A DNA stretch of 64,000 bases from positions 2,604,001-2,668,000 of the forward strand of contig OZ245822.1 of NCBI GenBank assembly GCA_965228545.1, given 5' to 3'. Within the stretch, counting starts at the first letter, position 1. The number at the start of each line of letters is the position of its first letter. Shown one piece after another: positions 1-9,376 of this stretch. Source of the stretch: HXMU1420-13 sp965228545. Lineage in GTDB: Bacteria > Bacteroidota > Rhodothermia > Balneolales > Balneolaceae. The notes under the pieces are model-generated. The model made no database searches. It was not told the DNA's origin and worked only from the letters and a program-made list of their open reading frames with translations. The position numbers were made by a program, and so were the translations under genes.

Positions 1-64
1 AGAAAATGTAAGCGCCTTTACGCTTGCCGACAAAGTCGATATTTGGTGTTTCAAACCATCTCAT
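1..64 (-). CDS. secF: Protein translocase subunit SecF, N-terminal fragment (cut by window edge)
   Basis: Only the first 21 codons lie in the window. The minus strand from 64 reads MRWFETPNIDFVGKRKGAYI, the typical cytoplasmic start of SecF just before its first membrane helix. SecF pairs with SecD as the proton-driven accessory of the SecYEG channel. The gene lies 42 bp downstream of the secD stop on the same strand, so the two are almost certainly one secDF operon. The rest of the gene is outside the window. Confidence 0.85.
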   Translation of the reverse strand, partial: MRWFETPNIDFVGKRKGAYIF

Positions 65-106
65 AATAAGTTCCTTTTATATCTTTATTAATTTCTTGTA
101 TTGAGA

Positions 107-1921
107 TTATCCGAAGCTCATTGAGTCGGCATTTTTTTGGCTTAGGTATTCAACAATTACTCGTGTAATTACTAAGGCACTAAACAGAGAGCAGGCAATA
201 CCGGCAAGCAGAGTAACTGCAAAACCTTTAATCGGGCCGGAGCCAAAGCTCATGAGGATGATAGCCACGAAACCGGTAGTTACGTTGGCATCGATAATGG
301 CACTTAGTGCGTTTGCAAAGCCTGCAGAAATAGCTGCTTTAATTGTTTTACCACCTCGTTGTTCTTCCCGAATACGATCGAAAATTAGTACGTTTGCATC
401 TACCGCCATACCAATGGTTAGTACGATACCTGCCATTCCGGGAAGGGTAAGTGTAGCACCAAAACTTGCTAGAACACCTAGAATAAATACGATATTTGTG
501 ATTAAGGCTACATCAGCAACTGCACCACCTTTGCGGTAATACATAATCATAAAGAGTGCTACAATTCCTAAACCAATCAAAATAGAGTTCAATCCGGCAC
601 TTACAGAGGCTTCACCTAAAGTAGCTCCAACAGTACGGCTACCAATAATTTCAAGTGGAGCAGGAAGTGCACCGGAAAGCAAGATGTTTACTAAATCCTC
701 TGCTTCTTCAATGCTCTCTAATCCGGTGATGGTTGAGTTACCGCCAGAGATTTTGGTTTGAACATTTGGATATGAAACCACATATCCATCTAATACAATG
801 GCAATCGGTTTACCAATGTTGGCACCGGTAATACGGCTCCAGGTACGTGCGCCATCGCTATTCATACCCATTGCAACTTCGGCAGCATTGGTAGTTGGGT
901 CGAACTGGATAGAAGCTTCTTCAATCACTTCACCAGTTAGTTCAATGTCGGAATTTACCCCGAAAAGTGTAAACTGCTCGGTTCCATCTGCAAATTCGAT
1001 AGTTCTTGATCCCCAAAGTAATTCGGTATTTCGAGGCATCATTCGTCGTACTTCTTCTGCACTCAATAATTCCATTACTCGTGCGGTGTCTTCAGAGGAA
1101 GCATATCCAAATACATACGGACTTTGGCCTTGTACAAACCCAATTACATCGATCAGTGGATTTGTAGATGCGTCGAGTTGAAGAGAGTCAGTGGTATCTG
1201 GCTCAACATTGTAGAATTCAACCGCTTGATTTCTGAAAACACTGAAATCTTGTGCATCAGGACCTGTTCTGAATTCAAGTCGGGCCGTACCTTTTAACAG
1301 ATTGCGAACACGGTCTTCGTCATCTACACCGGGTAGCTCAACGATAATACGGCTGCTTCCTTGTTTTACGATGGATGGCTCGGTCACACCAAAACGGTCA
1401 ACACGAGTACGAATAATTTCGATGGCGCGATCGAGGGCTGCATCCCGCTGTGTTTTAAGATAGGCTACGATCTCTTCGTTGGTTGAACGACGAGTGATTT
1501 CATCTGCATCACTACGGTAGTAACGGCTCAATCGGGCGTTTGCATCGCGTGATTCAAATGCAGTGAGCATTTCGTCGATAAAGTCAGTGTCGTTTTCAAG
1601 AGCTGCTGCGCGCGCCTCCTGTACCACATCATTTAGTAATTGGTCGCGATTTTCACCAGCCAATTCCAGAATAAGTTGTGGAGTTCCAACTTCAAGTGTT
1701 ACGTGCATTCCACCCTGTAAATCGAGGCCAAGAGATAGAATGTTATCTTGAAGGTTTGATAATTTTTCGGCGTTTTCAGCTTCGTACTGAGCGGCTTCTT
1801 CCACCGTCATTTCGCTGATTTGTTTTTGTTCGAGGTTCCAGATAACCGTAGCTGATAACTCGTATAAGAAGTATCCGAGAAAGGCTACAATCAGGAATAT
1901 TTTAAATCCGTTGCCTTGCAT
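107..1921 (-). CDS. secD: Protein translocase subunit SecD
   Basis: SecD is the RND-like membrane protein that, with SecF, uses the proton gradient to pull secreted proteins across the inner membrane. The 604-residue product has one N-terminal membrane helix (about residues 8-27), then a long periplasmic part. The periplasmic part includes the motif LGLDLQGGMHV near residue 65 and the segment IRTRVDRFGVTEPSI. A C-terminal bundle of membrane helices carries the conserved GMAVDANVLIFDRIREE segment with its functional Asp/Arg residues. Length and domain order are normal for the family. It lies directly upstream of secF on the minus strand. Confidence 0.96.
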   Translation of the reverse strand: MQGNGFKIFLIVAFLGYFLYELSATVIWNLEQKQISEMTVEEAAQYEAENAEKLSNLQDNILSLGLDLQGGMHVTLEVGTPQLILELAGENRDQLLNDVVQEARAAALENDTDFIDEMLTAFESRDANARLSRYYRSDADEITRRSTNEEIVAYLKTQRDAALDRAIEIIRTRVDRFGVTEPSIVKQGSSRIIVELPGVDDEDRVRNLLKGTARLEFRTGPDAQDFSVFRNQAVEFYNVEPDTTDSLQLDASTNPLIDVIGFVQGQSPYVFGYASSEDTARVMELLSAEEVRRMMPRNTELLWGSRTIEFADGTEQFTLFGVNSDIELTGEVIEEASIQFDPTTNAAEVAMGMNSDGARTWSRITGANIGKPIAIVLDGYVVSYPNVQTKISGGNSTITGLESIEEAEDLVNILLSGALPAPLEIIGSRTVGATLGEASVSAGLNSILIGLGIVALFMIMYYRKGGAVADVALITNIVFILGVLASFGATLTLPGMAGIVLTIGMAVDANVLIFDRIREEQRGGKTIKAAISAGFANALSAIIDANVTTGFVAIILMSFGSGPIKGFAVTLLAGIACSLFSALVITRVIVEYLSQKNADSMSFG

Positions 1922-2032
1922 ATTCGTTAATTGTTATTTGTTAATAGATGGATGAGACTTCGATTAAATCTGAAGTCGGATAAAATGAAGGATGTAATTA
2001 TTGGTATCGATTAACGATTAACCAATAACTAA

Positions 2033-2593
2033 TTAAGGGGCACCGATTGCAGTACCGCTCGCCAAAGGGCGTAATAGAAAAGAAGTTGAAAATTCCTTGG
2101 CTCCCTGTGAATTTTCGTTGGGATAAACCTGTGAACTAGTGGGGAGTGTTGATAGGCCTGCCATCGACGCGAATTTTCCATCGTTGGGTAGGATGGTGGT
2201 CGATTTGGCAGCTTCCACAAAAATTGCTTTACCCATTCCCGCTTCCGAGTTCTGGAAATGATTCCATTGCTCCAGCAGTAAGTGATACATATCCTCAGAC
2301 TCACCTTGTTCATCTGATGTTGCGTCCAATGGGAGAGTAAAATCGTCGGAGTGTGAAGCTACTAATTCGGATGCTTTCCGGATTACTTCATCCAGCGCAG
2401 CATTGTCTTTAGAAAGCTTTTCGAGCGCCAAGTGTGCTTCGCTATCCACACTTTTAAGATGCGAGCCCAGCCAAGAGGTAAAGGCAGCATGATGCGCTTG
2501 TTGTTCAGAATCACCTGCCAAGTGCAGGGTAATTCCAATCATCAGCACAAAAAAGCTGTACGCACGGAGAATATGTGAACGAAAGATTTTCAT
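2033..2593 (-). CDS. Hypothetical small exported protein
   Basis: I do not recognise a family. The start was placed at 2593 (MKIFRSHILRAYSFFVLMI) because this begins a clean N-terminal signal or anchor sequence; a start 11 codons further upstream is possible. The mature part is about 160 residues, acidic, rich in helix-forming residues and His, and ends in a low-complexity Ser/Thr/Gly/Ala segment. It is on the same strand as secD, 111 bp upstream of it, and may be co-transcribed with secDF. There is no evidence for a role. Confidence 0.55.
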   Translation of the reverse strand: MKIFRSHILRAYSFFVLMIGITLHLAGDSEQQAHHAAFTSWLGSHLKSVDSEAHLALEKLSKDNAALDEVIRKASELVASHSDDFTLPLDATSDEQGESEDMYHLLLEQWNHFQNSEAGMGKAIFVEAAKSTTILPNDGKFASMAGLSTLPTSSQVYPNENSQGAKEFSTSFLLRPLASGTAIGAP

Positions 2594-2733
2594 GGAAGCC
2601 TTAAAGATAGCTAAGACGAACCCCAATTTGCAATGCGATTATTTTGATTCTGATTCCTTTAACAACCGCTCCAACTAAGTCAGTTTTCATTTTTGTAATT
2701 TATAAAACAAAAGAACCCATCCATCATTTTCAT

Positions 2734-2766
2734 AAAAAAACCCGAGCTACATTTCTGCAACTCGGG
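2734..2766 (-). terminator. Rho-independent terminator of the type-IX-secreted protein gene
   Basis: On the minus strand a 6-bp stem (CCCGAG at 2741-2746 with CTCGGG at 2761-2766) is followed by a run of seven T (complement of A at 2734-2740). It lies about 22 bp past the stop codon of the gene ending at 2789. Confidence 0.85.
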
Positions 2767-2788
2767 CTTGGTCAGTGTTCACTACTCA

Positions 2789-5700
2789 CTATTTGATGAG
2801 TGTCATCTTACGAGTTAACACATTTGCCGCTGTACGCAAGCGATATAGATAAAGTCCACTGGCTAAACTGCTGGCATCAAAAGTTGCGGTGTAGGAGCCG
2901 GCAGAGAGCGTTTCATTTACTAACTCCTGAATTTTCCGCCCATTTATATCATAAATTTCCAGCACAACCAGACCACTATTTGGTACTGAAAACTCAATAT
3001 TTGTACTTGGGTTGAACGGGTTCGGGTAGTTTTGCTTGAGTTCAAAAGCGAGAGGAGTCTCATCTATTATTTCTGAACTCACAGGGCTGTTATCTACGGT
3101 AAATGATTGTTCGGTTGTAAACATAGATCCCGCAAAACCATTATCAACTGCTTGTACTTGCCAGTAGTACGTGCCATTTGCTAAACCTGTAATGGTAAAG
3201 CTAGTAGTGCGCCCAACATTTCCTGAAACCTGAGATAACAATTTGCCGGTTTGTAGATTGGCATTGGCTGATACTACATCAGAACTTCCCGGTGAGCTTC
3301 CTACACGCAAATTATAGGTTAAAATATTAGCTGGAGTTTGCGCATCGGCAGAAGGATTCCATGAGAATTTAACCGAATCCATCATAATACTCGCCATTGC
3401 ATTCGTTGGAACAGTAGGAGGAGTGTTAACTATGGCTGTAGTATTTGTTAATACTTTTGCTCCGCCTGATCCGCTTGCAATTATATCCAGATCACCATCT
3501 CCGTCAAAATCGGCCCAGGTAACAGAAGATCCGGAGACATCCAGTGAGATTTCATCAAAAGACGAGCGTTTATTTTTCAGAATTGAAACCGCCATATTTG
3601 AATTGATCAATACATCCTGATCGCCATCATTATCGAAATCGCCTAGCTGGAGGGTGCTTCTCGCTGAAGCAGATTCAACCGATTTACTTGGTGGATTTTT
3701 GATAGAGAAGAAAAGCTCAAAATCTAATCCATTGTAATGGTAAATGCCGGTAAAGTGTTGGCTTTTTCCTGCGTCGGTATAACCGCTGATAAGAATATCC
3801 AGATCACCGTCTACATCAAGATCCGCAAACGAAACTGCACCTGAGTTCACCCCTTGGAAAGTGCCTTCTTTCACGAAGAAAGAGTTCGCATCTATACTTT
3901 GATAAACGGTTGTACTAAATGTGCCATCTTCAAGCTCTCCGGTAATAATGAAATCGAGGAATCCATCTGCATTGTAATCTCCCCAAGCCGCTGCAGCTTT
4001 TGAGTAGCCTATGAACTCAAATGGAAAGAGCTCGAAGGTCTGATTGCCATTATTCTCCAGAAGAGCAGTTACGTATCCTTCGCCGGTGTCGCCCGCAACC
4101 AGTAAATCGGTATCACCATCATTGTCGAAGTCGGCAGGTGAAATCATGCCATCGGCGTAAGCAGGTAGCACTAATTCGGCATCTGTAAAACTGCCTTCGT
4201 TATTGAAATATACCTTGGTAATTACGGAACCGTCGGCGGTTTCTCCCGAAATGAGTACATCAACATAACCATTTTGGTCGATATCCTGCCAGAAGACAGT
4301 ACTGTTAATTACGCCAATAAACTCCTCATTGGAATCGGTAAAGGTTCCGGTTCCATCATTCAGGAATAAATAGGTTTCAGGATTAGATTCGGCATTCAAT
4401 CTTCCGGTCATTAGCAAGTCCATGTCTCCATCGCCATCTACATCAGCCCATGAGGAGGTGCCATCAATTAGATTGGGCAAGGTGATAGATTCTTCCACAT
4501 AGCTATCGGTAGGTATCGCACTTGCGAATGCCGCAAATCCGGCTTTGCCGAATTCATTAACTCCGCTTAGCAGGAAGAGATAAGTATTATCGTTTTCTAA
4601 ATTGGATACCACATAGCTGGTGTCGTTTGCATTGAAAATTGAGTCTTGCATTACTAATTCACCATCACGGGTATTTACAGTAAGTTCGTAGAAACCAAAG
4701 TAAGTAGTATCAGAAGGACTCCAATCAAGTTGAACGGCTCCATCACCAGCTGTAGCGGTAAAGTTTTGAATTTCGCCCGGTGTTGGATACGGAGTGGCTG
4801 ACAATTGATTGGAAAGTTCACTCTCGAGCAATGCAGAATTTACTACCGAAACCGCAAATGTATACTCTACAAACTCGGTAAGATCGAAAATGGCTTTAGC
4901 AGTATCTTGAGAAAACTGAGTTCCTACTCTTGTTGAATCGATGAACTGTAATTCCCCATCTGCTTCGGCCATGTATACTTTGTAGTACAGAAAATCTTCC
5001 GCCGTACTTTGATTCCATTCAGGAATTAGGGAATTGTCGACGAATCCATCCCGAACTTTCAATAATGTTACCGGATTCGGCGGTGCTACTTCTTCGCCAA
5101 TGATGGTAAACTGCACGCTATTCAGGTTTTCCGCTGAAGCTTCAACAATGTATTCACCGGCGGTATCACCTAATGTAAATAACACGCGGGCATTCCCTTC
5201 CGAATTTGTGATTACAGATGATTCGCTGACGGAAGCACCTTCGGAGTTTTCAGGAACTGAGATAACGGCAAAGTTGATTGTTAATCCATCGGCCGGCAGT
5301 TCGTTTTCATCCAACACTTGTACCATCAATGCCTCTTCTAAAGTGGTATTTATGGTTCCCACTTGGTTGTTGCCAGCTGCTATGATCATTGTATCGGGTA
5401 CAACAGGCTCAACATCGCCAAACACATTCGACCCACCGGACTGATACAAATAATCGAAGGTGAAAGAATCGCCAAAACCACCTTCAGGTAACCCGGTAAT
5501 CTCCATTACGGCGTAATCACCTTCGCGTGTGTAAACTGCCCATAATTCACCTACCGAAATGGGTTGTCCACCGGTTCCGTCCGAAAAATCGTACGATACC
5601 GTTACCCATGGATTTTCATCCTGTCGAATAGGAACTTCGGTTACGCTCTCTAAACTACCTTCGCCGAGTAAATAAAAACGTCGACCGGTTTCGGATAGAG

Positions 5701-6262
5701 AAGAGCTTCCTTCATTTCCGAAATTAACTCCTTCGTTACTTACAAAAGCAAAATCGAGTTGGTAATCGCCTTCATCTTCGTTGTCTCCGGTTTGTTGCAG
5801 GGAGAAATCGAAGCCGGTGCCAAAGGTGCTGGTTGCGGAGCCACTGATAATCTCTCCGGCTTGATTGGAAGATGGAGTTGCACTTAAAGGTCCTGCTGCT
5901 GTCGCACTTTGATTATCAAAAACATCCACACTATACAACCAATAGAAATAAGTTTGATCACCGGAAACGGAATCATCAACATAGGATGGTTCGGTAACTG
6001 TAGCTAGTAAAGAAGCAGAGGCAGGATTGTCGTCATTTAGAGTTCGATAAATTCGATATGCTACTGCTCCATTTACGAGGTCCCAGCTAAGCTCGACGCT
6101 TTCAATTCCTGCGTTCGCCTGAAAATTTTGCGGAGTTATGGGGGGTGATATGGTTTGAGAAAAAGTGGTGCCTGCAAAAAAAGCCGAAAAACGCCCAAAA
6201 GAATACCAAGAAGCGCGAAATGAGAAATAAAGCCGGTTTGAGAATTTTTTCAGGAATTGCAT
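2789..6262 (-). CDS. Large secreted FN3 / FG-GAP repeat protein with type IX secretion sorting domain
   Basis: A 1157-residue surface or secreted protein, presumably adhesive; the ligand is unknown. Domains in order: a degraded-looking signal region (residues 1-37); a fibronectin-III-like module (about 45-130); an immunoglobulin/Big-1-like module (about 290-390); further FN3 modules; seven FG-GAP/VCBS-type repeats (about 595-960) with Ca-binding loops such as DVDGDGDMDLLMTG and DFDNDGDTDLLVAG; another FN3; and a C-terminal T9SS type A sorting domain beginning ELKQNYPNPFNPSTNIEF. The prophage end lies only 22 bp upstream of the first ATG, so the native promoter, and possibly the true start, has been removed. 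The signal peptide seems disrupted by two opposite homopolymer indels (see findings). Confidence 0.85.
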   Translation of the reverse strand: MQFLKKFSNRLYFSFRASWYSFGRFSAFFAGTTFSQTISPPITPQNFQANAGIESVELSWDLVNGAVAYRIYRTLNDDNPASASLLATVTEPSYVDDSVSGDQTYFYWLYSVDVFDNQSATAAGPLSATPSSNQAGEIISGSATSTFGTGFDFSLQQTGDNEDEGDYQLDFAFVSNEGVNFGNEGSSSLSETGRRFYLLGEGSLESVTEVPIRQDENPWVTVSYDFSDGTGGQPISVGELWAVYTREGDYAVMEITGLPEGGFGDSFTFDYLYQSGGSNVFGDVEPVVPDTMIIAAGNNQVGTINTTLEEALMVQVLDENELPADGLTINFAVISVPENSEGASVSESSVITNSEGNARVLFTLGDTAGEYIVEASAENLNSVQFTIIGEEVAPPNPVTLLKVRDGFVDNSLIPEWNQSTAEDFLYYKVYMAEADGELQFIDSTRVGTQFSQDTAKAIFDLTEFVEYTFAVSVVNSALLESELSNQLSATPYPTPGEIQNFTATAGDGAVQLDWSPSDTTYFGFYELTVNTRDGELVMQDSIFNANDTSYVVSNLENDNTYLFLLSGVNEFGKAGFAAFASAIPTDSYVEESITLPNLIDGTSSWADVDGDGDMDLLMTGRLNAESNPETYLFLNDGTGTFTDSNEEFIGVINSTVFWQDIDQNGYVDVLISGETADGSVITKVYFNNEGSFTDAELVLPAYADGMISPADFDNDGDTDLLVAGDTGEGYVTALLENNGNQTFELFPFEFIGYSKAAAAWGDYNADGFLDFIITGELEDGTFSTTVYQSIDANSFFVKEGTFQGVNSGAVSFADLDVDGDLDILISGYTDAGKSQHFTGIYHYNGLDFELFFSIKNPPSKSVESASARSTLQLGDFDNDGDQDVLINSNMAVSILKNKRSSFDEISLDVSGSSVTWADFDGDGDLDIIASGSGGAKVLTNTTAIVNTPPTVPTNAMASIMMDSVKFSWNPSADAQTPANILTYNLRVGSSPGSSDVVSANANLQTGKLLSQVSGNVGRTTSFTITGLANGTYYWQVQAVDNGFAGSMFTTEQSFTVDNSPVSSEIIDETPLAFELKQNYPNPFNPSTNIEFSVPNSGLVVLEIYDINGRKIQELVNETLSAGSYTATFDASSLASGLYLYRLRTAANVLTRKMTLIK

Positions 6263-6402
6263 GATTTCTGCGAGATTTTGCAGATGGTTTGAGAATTAAA
6301 TACCGGGGAACTAAAAACACAATTTAAAGTGGCTATAATTGTACTTGAAGCTATTCTTAACAGATACTTAAATCTTAATTAATACGATGGAAATCACTAA
6401 TC
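6263..6402. other. Prophage left junction region
   Basis: Contains 22 bp of host DNA, the inverted terminal sequence of the prophage from 6285, and about 100 bp of AT-rich non-coding phage DNA before the end of the repressor gene. This is where transposase binding sites would be expected. I see no gene here. Confidence 0.6.
6285..6299 (+). repeat. Prophage left inverted terminal sequence
   Basis: TGGTTTGAGAATTAA, matching the right end (41413-41427, opposite strand) at 13 of 15 positions. The TG dinucleotide at the tip is the usual end of Mu-family transposable phages and the likely strand-transfer site. A related GTTTGAGAA motif recurs inside the right end around 41395-41403, on the minus strand. 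Confidence 0.8.
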
Positions 6403-6954
6403 CTACTTTGAACCCTTTTTTTGTAGCCGTTCAATCTCTTGACCAATATGCTCTATCATTAACTCAAGTAATAGACGCTTCACCTGGAGAGGTACATTTA
6501 GATTTTTTAGTGAGTCTGAGAATTGCTTTACTTCTGCAAGTAGAGACTCTTCAGTAGAGGTTAAATCTGCATTATCTATGTGTGCGAAGAAATCAGACTG
6601 ATTACCAGGCGCGTTGGTTTTACTCTTCTCCTTGATTGAATAATGGCCTCCTTTTGGCTCATTTATCACTGAGTCACTTTCAGGTTCGAAATCAATTTTA
6701 ACTACACCTGCATCATTAATGTCTGAAATCATTATTGGAGGCACACCGGAAACAACCCACGTTGCATTTATACCTAATTCAACTAAACGTTTAATAATCT
6801 TAAAACCAGGTTTTCTATCTCCGTTGAAATATGGGTTCATTCCTTGAGGACTCATACCCATAGCCCTTGACATATCAGATTGATTGCCGTCAAAAAGTAA
6901 ATCAACAACCTTTCCAAGTCGTTTTGCTATGAGAGAATCGTTTGTAGAGCCCAA
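6403..6954 (-). CDS. Phage repressor, CI-type helix-turn-helix protein
   Basis: A 183-residue protein with an N-terminal CI/XRE-type DNA-binding domain (about residues 8-75, including DMSRAMGMSPQGMNPYFNGD and the trailing GINATWVVSGVPP typical of phage CI HTH domains). A linker and a C-terminal helical segment follow and could mediate multimerisation. There is no LexA-type Ser-Lys protease site. It is the only early gene on the minus strand, divergent from the Ner-like gene across an operator with a 14-bp repeat, which is the layout of the Mu c/ner switch. It is therefore the probable lysogenic repressor. Its N-terminus is clearly paralogous to the protein at 9867-10286. Confidence 0.8.
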   Translation of the reverse strand: MGSTNDSLIAKRLGKVVDLLFDGNQSDMSRAMGMSPQGMNPYFNGDRKPGFKIIKRLVELGINATWVVSGVPPIMISDINDAGVVKIDFEPESDSVINEPKGGHYSIKEKSKTNAPGNQSDFFAHIDNADLTSTEESLLAEVKQFSDSLKNLNVPLQVKRLLLELMIEHIGQEIERLQKKGSK

Positions 6955-6972
6955 AATAATTTTACGTTTAAA

Positions 6973-7008
6973 TTTACATGTCTAGTGTTGATATTTTACA
7001 TGTTTAGT
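6973..7008. promoter_or_regulatory. Early operator: two direct copies of TTTACATGTYTAGT
   Basis: TTTACATGTCTAGT at 6973-6986 and TTTACATGTTTAGT at 6995-7008 are spaced 22 bp start to start, about two helical turns. Each contains the palindrome ACATGT. They sit between the divergent repressor and Ner-like genes, where repressor and Ner sites are found in Mu. A weaker, shortened third copy may lie at 6960-6970. Confidence 0.75.
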
Positions 7009-7054
7009 TATATTATGGTGTCATACTCAAACTTTGAAAATCTAATATAGAAAA

Positions 7055-7273
7055 ATGAAGGATATAAAACACCAACTGGAAATAGCGCTGGCAATCAAGC
7101 AAAAAACTCTTATTGGATTAGCTAAAGAATGGGGTATCTCAGATACGCATCTCAGAGAAACTGCCCGGGGAAAGAATGTAAGTGCTCCTCTTCGTAAAAA
7201 AATTACACGCTTTATAACGGAAGCTTTAAAAGAGCTACCTGAGCTGATCACAAAGGAAAAAATAGCTGCATAA
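7055..7273 (+). CDS. Ner-like small DNA-binding regulator
   Basis: A 72-residue protein with a helix-turn-helix pattern in its middle (LIGLAKEWGISDTHLRETAR). By position, as the first rightward gene opposite the repressor and directly before transposase A, it corresponds to Mu Ner, which shuts off early transcription and the repressor promoter. Family membership is inferred mainly from position and size, because the sequence is too short for firm assignment. Confidence 0.65.
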   Translation: MKDIKHQLEIALAIKQKTLIGLAKEWGISDTHLRETARGKNVSAPLRKKITRFITEALKELPELITKEKIAA

Positions 7274-7276
7274 CAG

Positions 7277-7304
7277 GTTCCTAATTACTAAACCAATTAG
7301 GAAC
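7277..7304 (+). promoter_or_regulatory. Perfect 10-bp hairpin between ner-like gene and transposase
   Basis: GTTCCTAATT (7277-7286) and AATTAGGAAC (7295-7304) form a perfect stem with an 8-nt loop. No T-run follows, so it is not a standard terminator. The sequence TACTAAAC at 7286-7293, overlapping the loop, equals one arm of the dyad at 28455-28471, so this could also be a regulator site. Confidence 0.5.
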
Positions 7305-7339
7305 TGAATTCGGAACCCAATAATCGGCGAATAGAAGCT

Positions 7340-9376
7340 ATGAACACAGATCAGCTAAAAACTATTAGGAACCAAGATTACCTATCTGTAGAGGACATAT
7401 CTGAGGCCTTTAATTTATCTAAACGTGCTGTCAGAAAATGGAGGGAAGATGGAAAAATTAAGGACGAATTTATCAAGAAAGAAGTCTCACCGGGTGGTCA
7501 AGGGTTCAGATATTTATACAATGCATTTGGAATTCCCGAACCTTATCGATCTACCTATATAAGAGAGTACCTTTCAACTGATGACGAATTATTTCAAAAG
7601 CATGTCGATGCGATTGCTTTTTCTGAGGCTCCTGATTTTAAGAAGCAGCATGCAAATAAGTGGTTAAACTGGATACAAATGTTTGGCCATTTGCGTGGTG
7701 CTGATTTGGAAGCGGCTATTTCGGCGTATAAAAAGGCCAATCCTAAAGCTCGGTTATCGCTCAAAAATTTCTACCGAAAGGAAAAGGCATTCCGCAAGCA
7801 AGGGCTTTCTGCACTGTTGCCCGATTATGGGAACCGTGCCGGCGCATCTAAAGTACGCGATGAAGATTTTGAGCTCTTCAAAGACCGGTACTTAACACAG
7901 AGCAGACCTACCCCAGAAAGCTGTTGGGATATTGTACGCGGGCTTGCTTATAAGGAAAGAGGAGTTGTATCGAACTTTCCATCGGCGCGCACATTTATGT
8001 ATAGGCTGGAAAAAGAAATTCCGGAGAGTACTATATACTTTTACAGGTACGGGCAGGATGCCTGGAAGCGCAAATATGCTTACTCGGTAAACAGAGATAA
8101 ATCTGAGATACCGGCGAATAGCTGCTGGGTTGGCGACCACCGGTTACTAGATATTTTTGTAGTAAATGAAAAAACCGGTAATGTATTTAGGCCATGGTGC
8201 ACGGCATGGATGGACTTTAAAACCAATAAGTTTATTCAGGCGCATGTGTATGAAGGGTACCCGAATTCCGATCGCATCATACAGAGTTTAAAATGGGGAA
8301 TTGAAGAGTTTGGCCGGCCCTACGACTCCATATATATAGACAACGGGAAAGATTACCGATCGAAAGATTTTGCAGGTGGTAGAAGCAACATAGACGAGGC
8401 GCAGACTCGGACTATAATAAGCATGTTGGGAATCGAGGCTCACTTTGCCCTTCCCTACAATGCGCAGGCAAAAAATATTGAGCGCGCCTTTCGGCAGTTT
8501 ATTGAATGGATGGAAAAGCACCTGATTGGCTACTCCGGAAATAAGGCCTACAACCGCCCTGATGATACCAATGAGCGCGTTAAGGATGGCAAATTGCTTC
8601 CCTTCTCGCAATTCAAACAAATGTTTGAGGACTTTGTTTTCCAAAAGGTTAATAAAACACCGAGCCAGGGAAAAGAATTGAAAGGCCGCACCCCGGACGA
8701 AGCGTTTTATGCCGAGTACAACAAAAAAATTGCGGTTCGCCCGGAAGCACTGCACTTGATGTGTATGCGTAGCAGTAATGACGTGAAAATCGGGCCAAAC
8801 GGTGTTAGAGACAGCGAACTTGGTAAAATCTATTATGGCGATTGGATGGATGCACATAAAGGAACCAAGGTGTATCTGCGAAGGGATATAAAATCCTATC
8901 AAGAAGCGTGGGTTCATAACGCTAAAACCGGAGCTTTGATGGGGATTGCCTATCTATCGGAAGCGGTATCGGGTTGGGCTAAAACCGACATCGAGAAAGA
9001 AAAGCTTAAGCAGGTTCAAAAGCGCAAACAACGCGAGATAAAAATGCATAAGAAGTTTAGGGCTAAGGTGCAGCTTAGCCCGCAGGAAGTAATGGATGGG
9101 ATTCTTTACAGTGCAAAGGCTACCGAACAAGAGCGCATCGAAAAAGGCGATTTCATCCCTTACAGCGAGGATGTACCTGTGATTGAGATGGATACCACGA
9201 AGATGGATGAGTACATCCGGGATAAAGAAGCATTAGTAAACCCCGTGGATCCGGATTTAAGCCTTATCGCCCCAAACAAGCCTAAGATAACGCCTCTGAA
9301 GGAGATCTGGGATGATGTGCAAGATACAGATGCCACAGCGAAGAAAACCGGAACCGATGATAATGAGGGTGAATAA
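7340..9376 (+). CDS. Mu-type DDE transposase (MuA-like)
   Basis: This enzyme cuts the phage ends and joins them to target DNA, both for integration and for replicative transposition. The 678-residue protein is close to MuA in size (663). An N-terminal HTH-like segment (about residues 13-45, VEDISEAFNLSKRAVRKWREDG) is followed by further DNA-binding helices and an rve-type catalytic core. Catalytic residues can be placed at D266 (CWVGDHRLLDIFV), D334 (YIDNGKDYRS) and E381 (NAQAKNIERAF), nearly the spacing of MuA D269/D336/E392. A Mu-transposase C-terminal beta-barrel follows (about 480-560), then a charged tail that would contact the ATPase partner. It is first in the early operon after the Ner-like gene. 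Confidence 0.95.
   Translation: MNTDQLKTIRNQDYLSVEDISEAFNLSKRAVRKWREDGKIKDEFIKKEVSPGGQGFRYLYNAFGIPEPYRSTYIREYLSTDDELFQKHVDAIAFSEAPDFKKQHANKWLNWIQMFGHLRGADLEAAISAYKKANPKARLSLKNFYRKEKAFRKQGLSALLPDYGNRAGASKVRDEDFELFKDRYLTQSRPTPESCWDIVRGLAYKERGVVSNFPSARTFMYRLEKEIPESTIYFYRYGQDAWKRKYAYSVNRDKSEIPANSCWVGDHRLLDIFVVNEKTGNVFRPWCTAWMDFKTNKFIQAHVYEGYPNSDRIIQSLKWGIEEFGRPYDSIYIDNGKDYRSKDFAGGRSNIDEAQTRTIISMLGIEAHFALPYNAQAKNIERAFRQFIEWMEKHLIGYSGNKAYNRPDDTNERVKDGKLLPFSQFKQMFEDFVFQKVNKTPSQGKELKGRTPDEAFYAEYNKKIAVRPEALHLMCMRSSNDVKIGPNGVRDSELGKIYYGDWMDAHKGTKVYLRRDIKSYQEAWVHNAKTGALMGIAYLSEAVSGWAKTDIEKEKLKQVQKRKQREIKMHKKFRAKVQLSPQEVMDGILYSAKATEQERIEKGDFIPYSEDVPVIEMDTTKMDEYIRDKEALVNPVDPDLSLIAPNKPKITPLKEIWDDVQDTDATAKKTGTDDNEGE

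Noticed and set aside
6102..6320. 72-codon frame overlapping the start of the type IX protein gene
   Set aside because: It is an out-of-frame shadow; its hydrophobic stretch is best explained as the displaced signal peptide of the main gene.
8288..8917. 209-codon reverse-strand frame inside the transposase gene
   Set aside because: It is a codon-shadow of a well-supported gene with no family resemblance; the same applies to other long antisense frames, e.g. within secD, the type IX gene and the portal gene.
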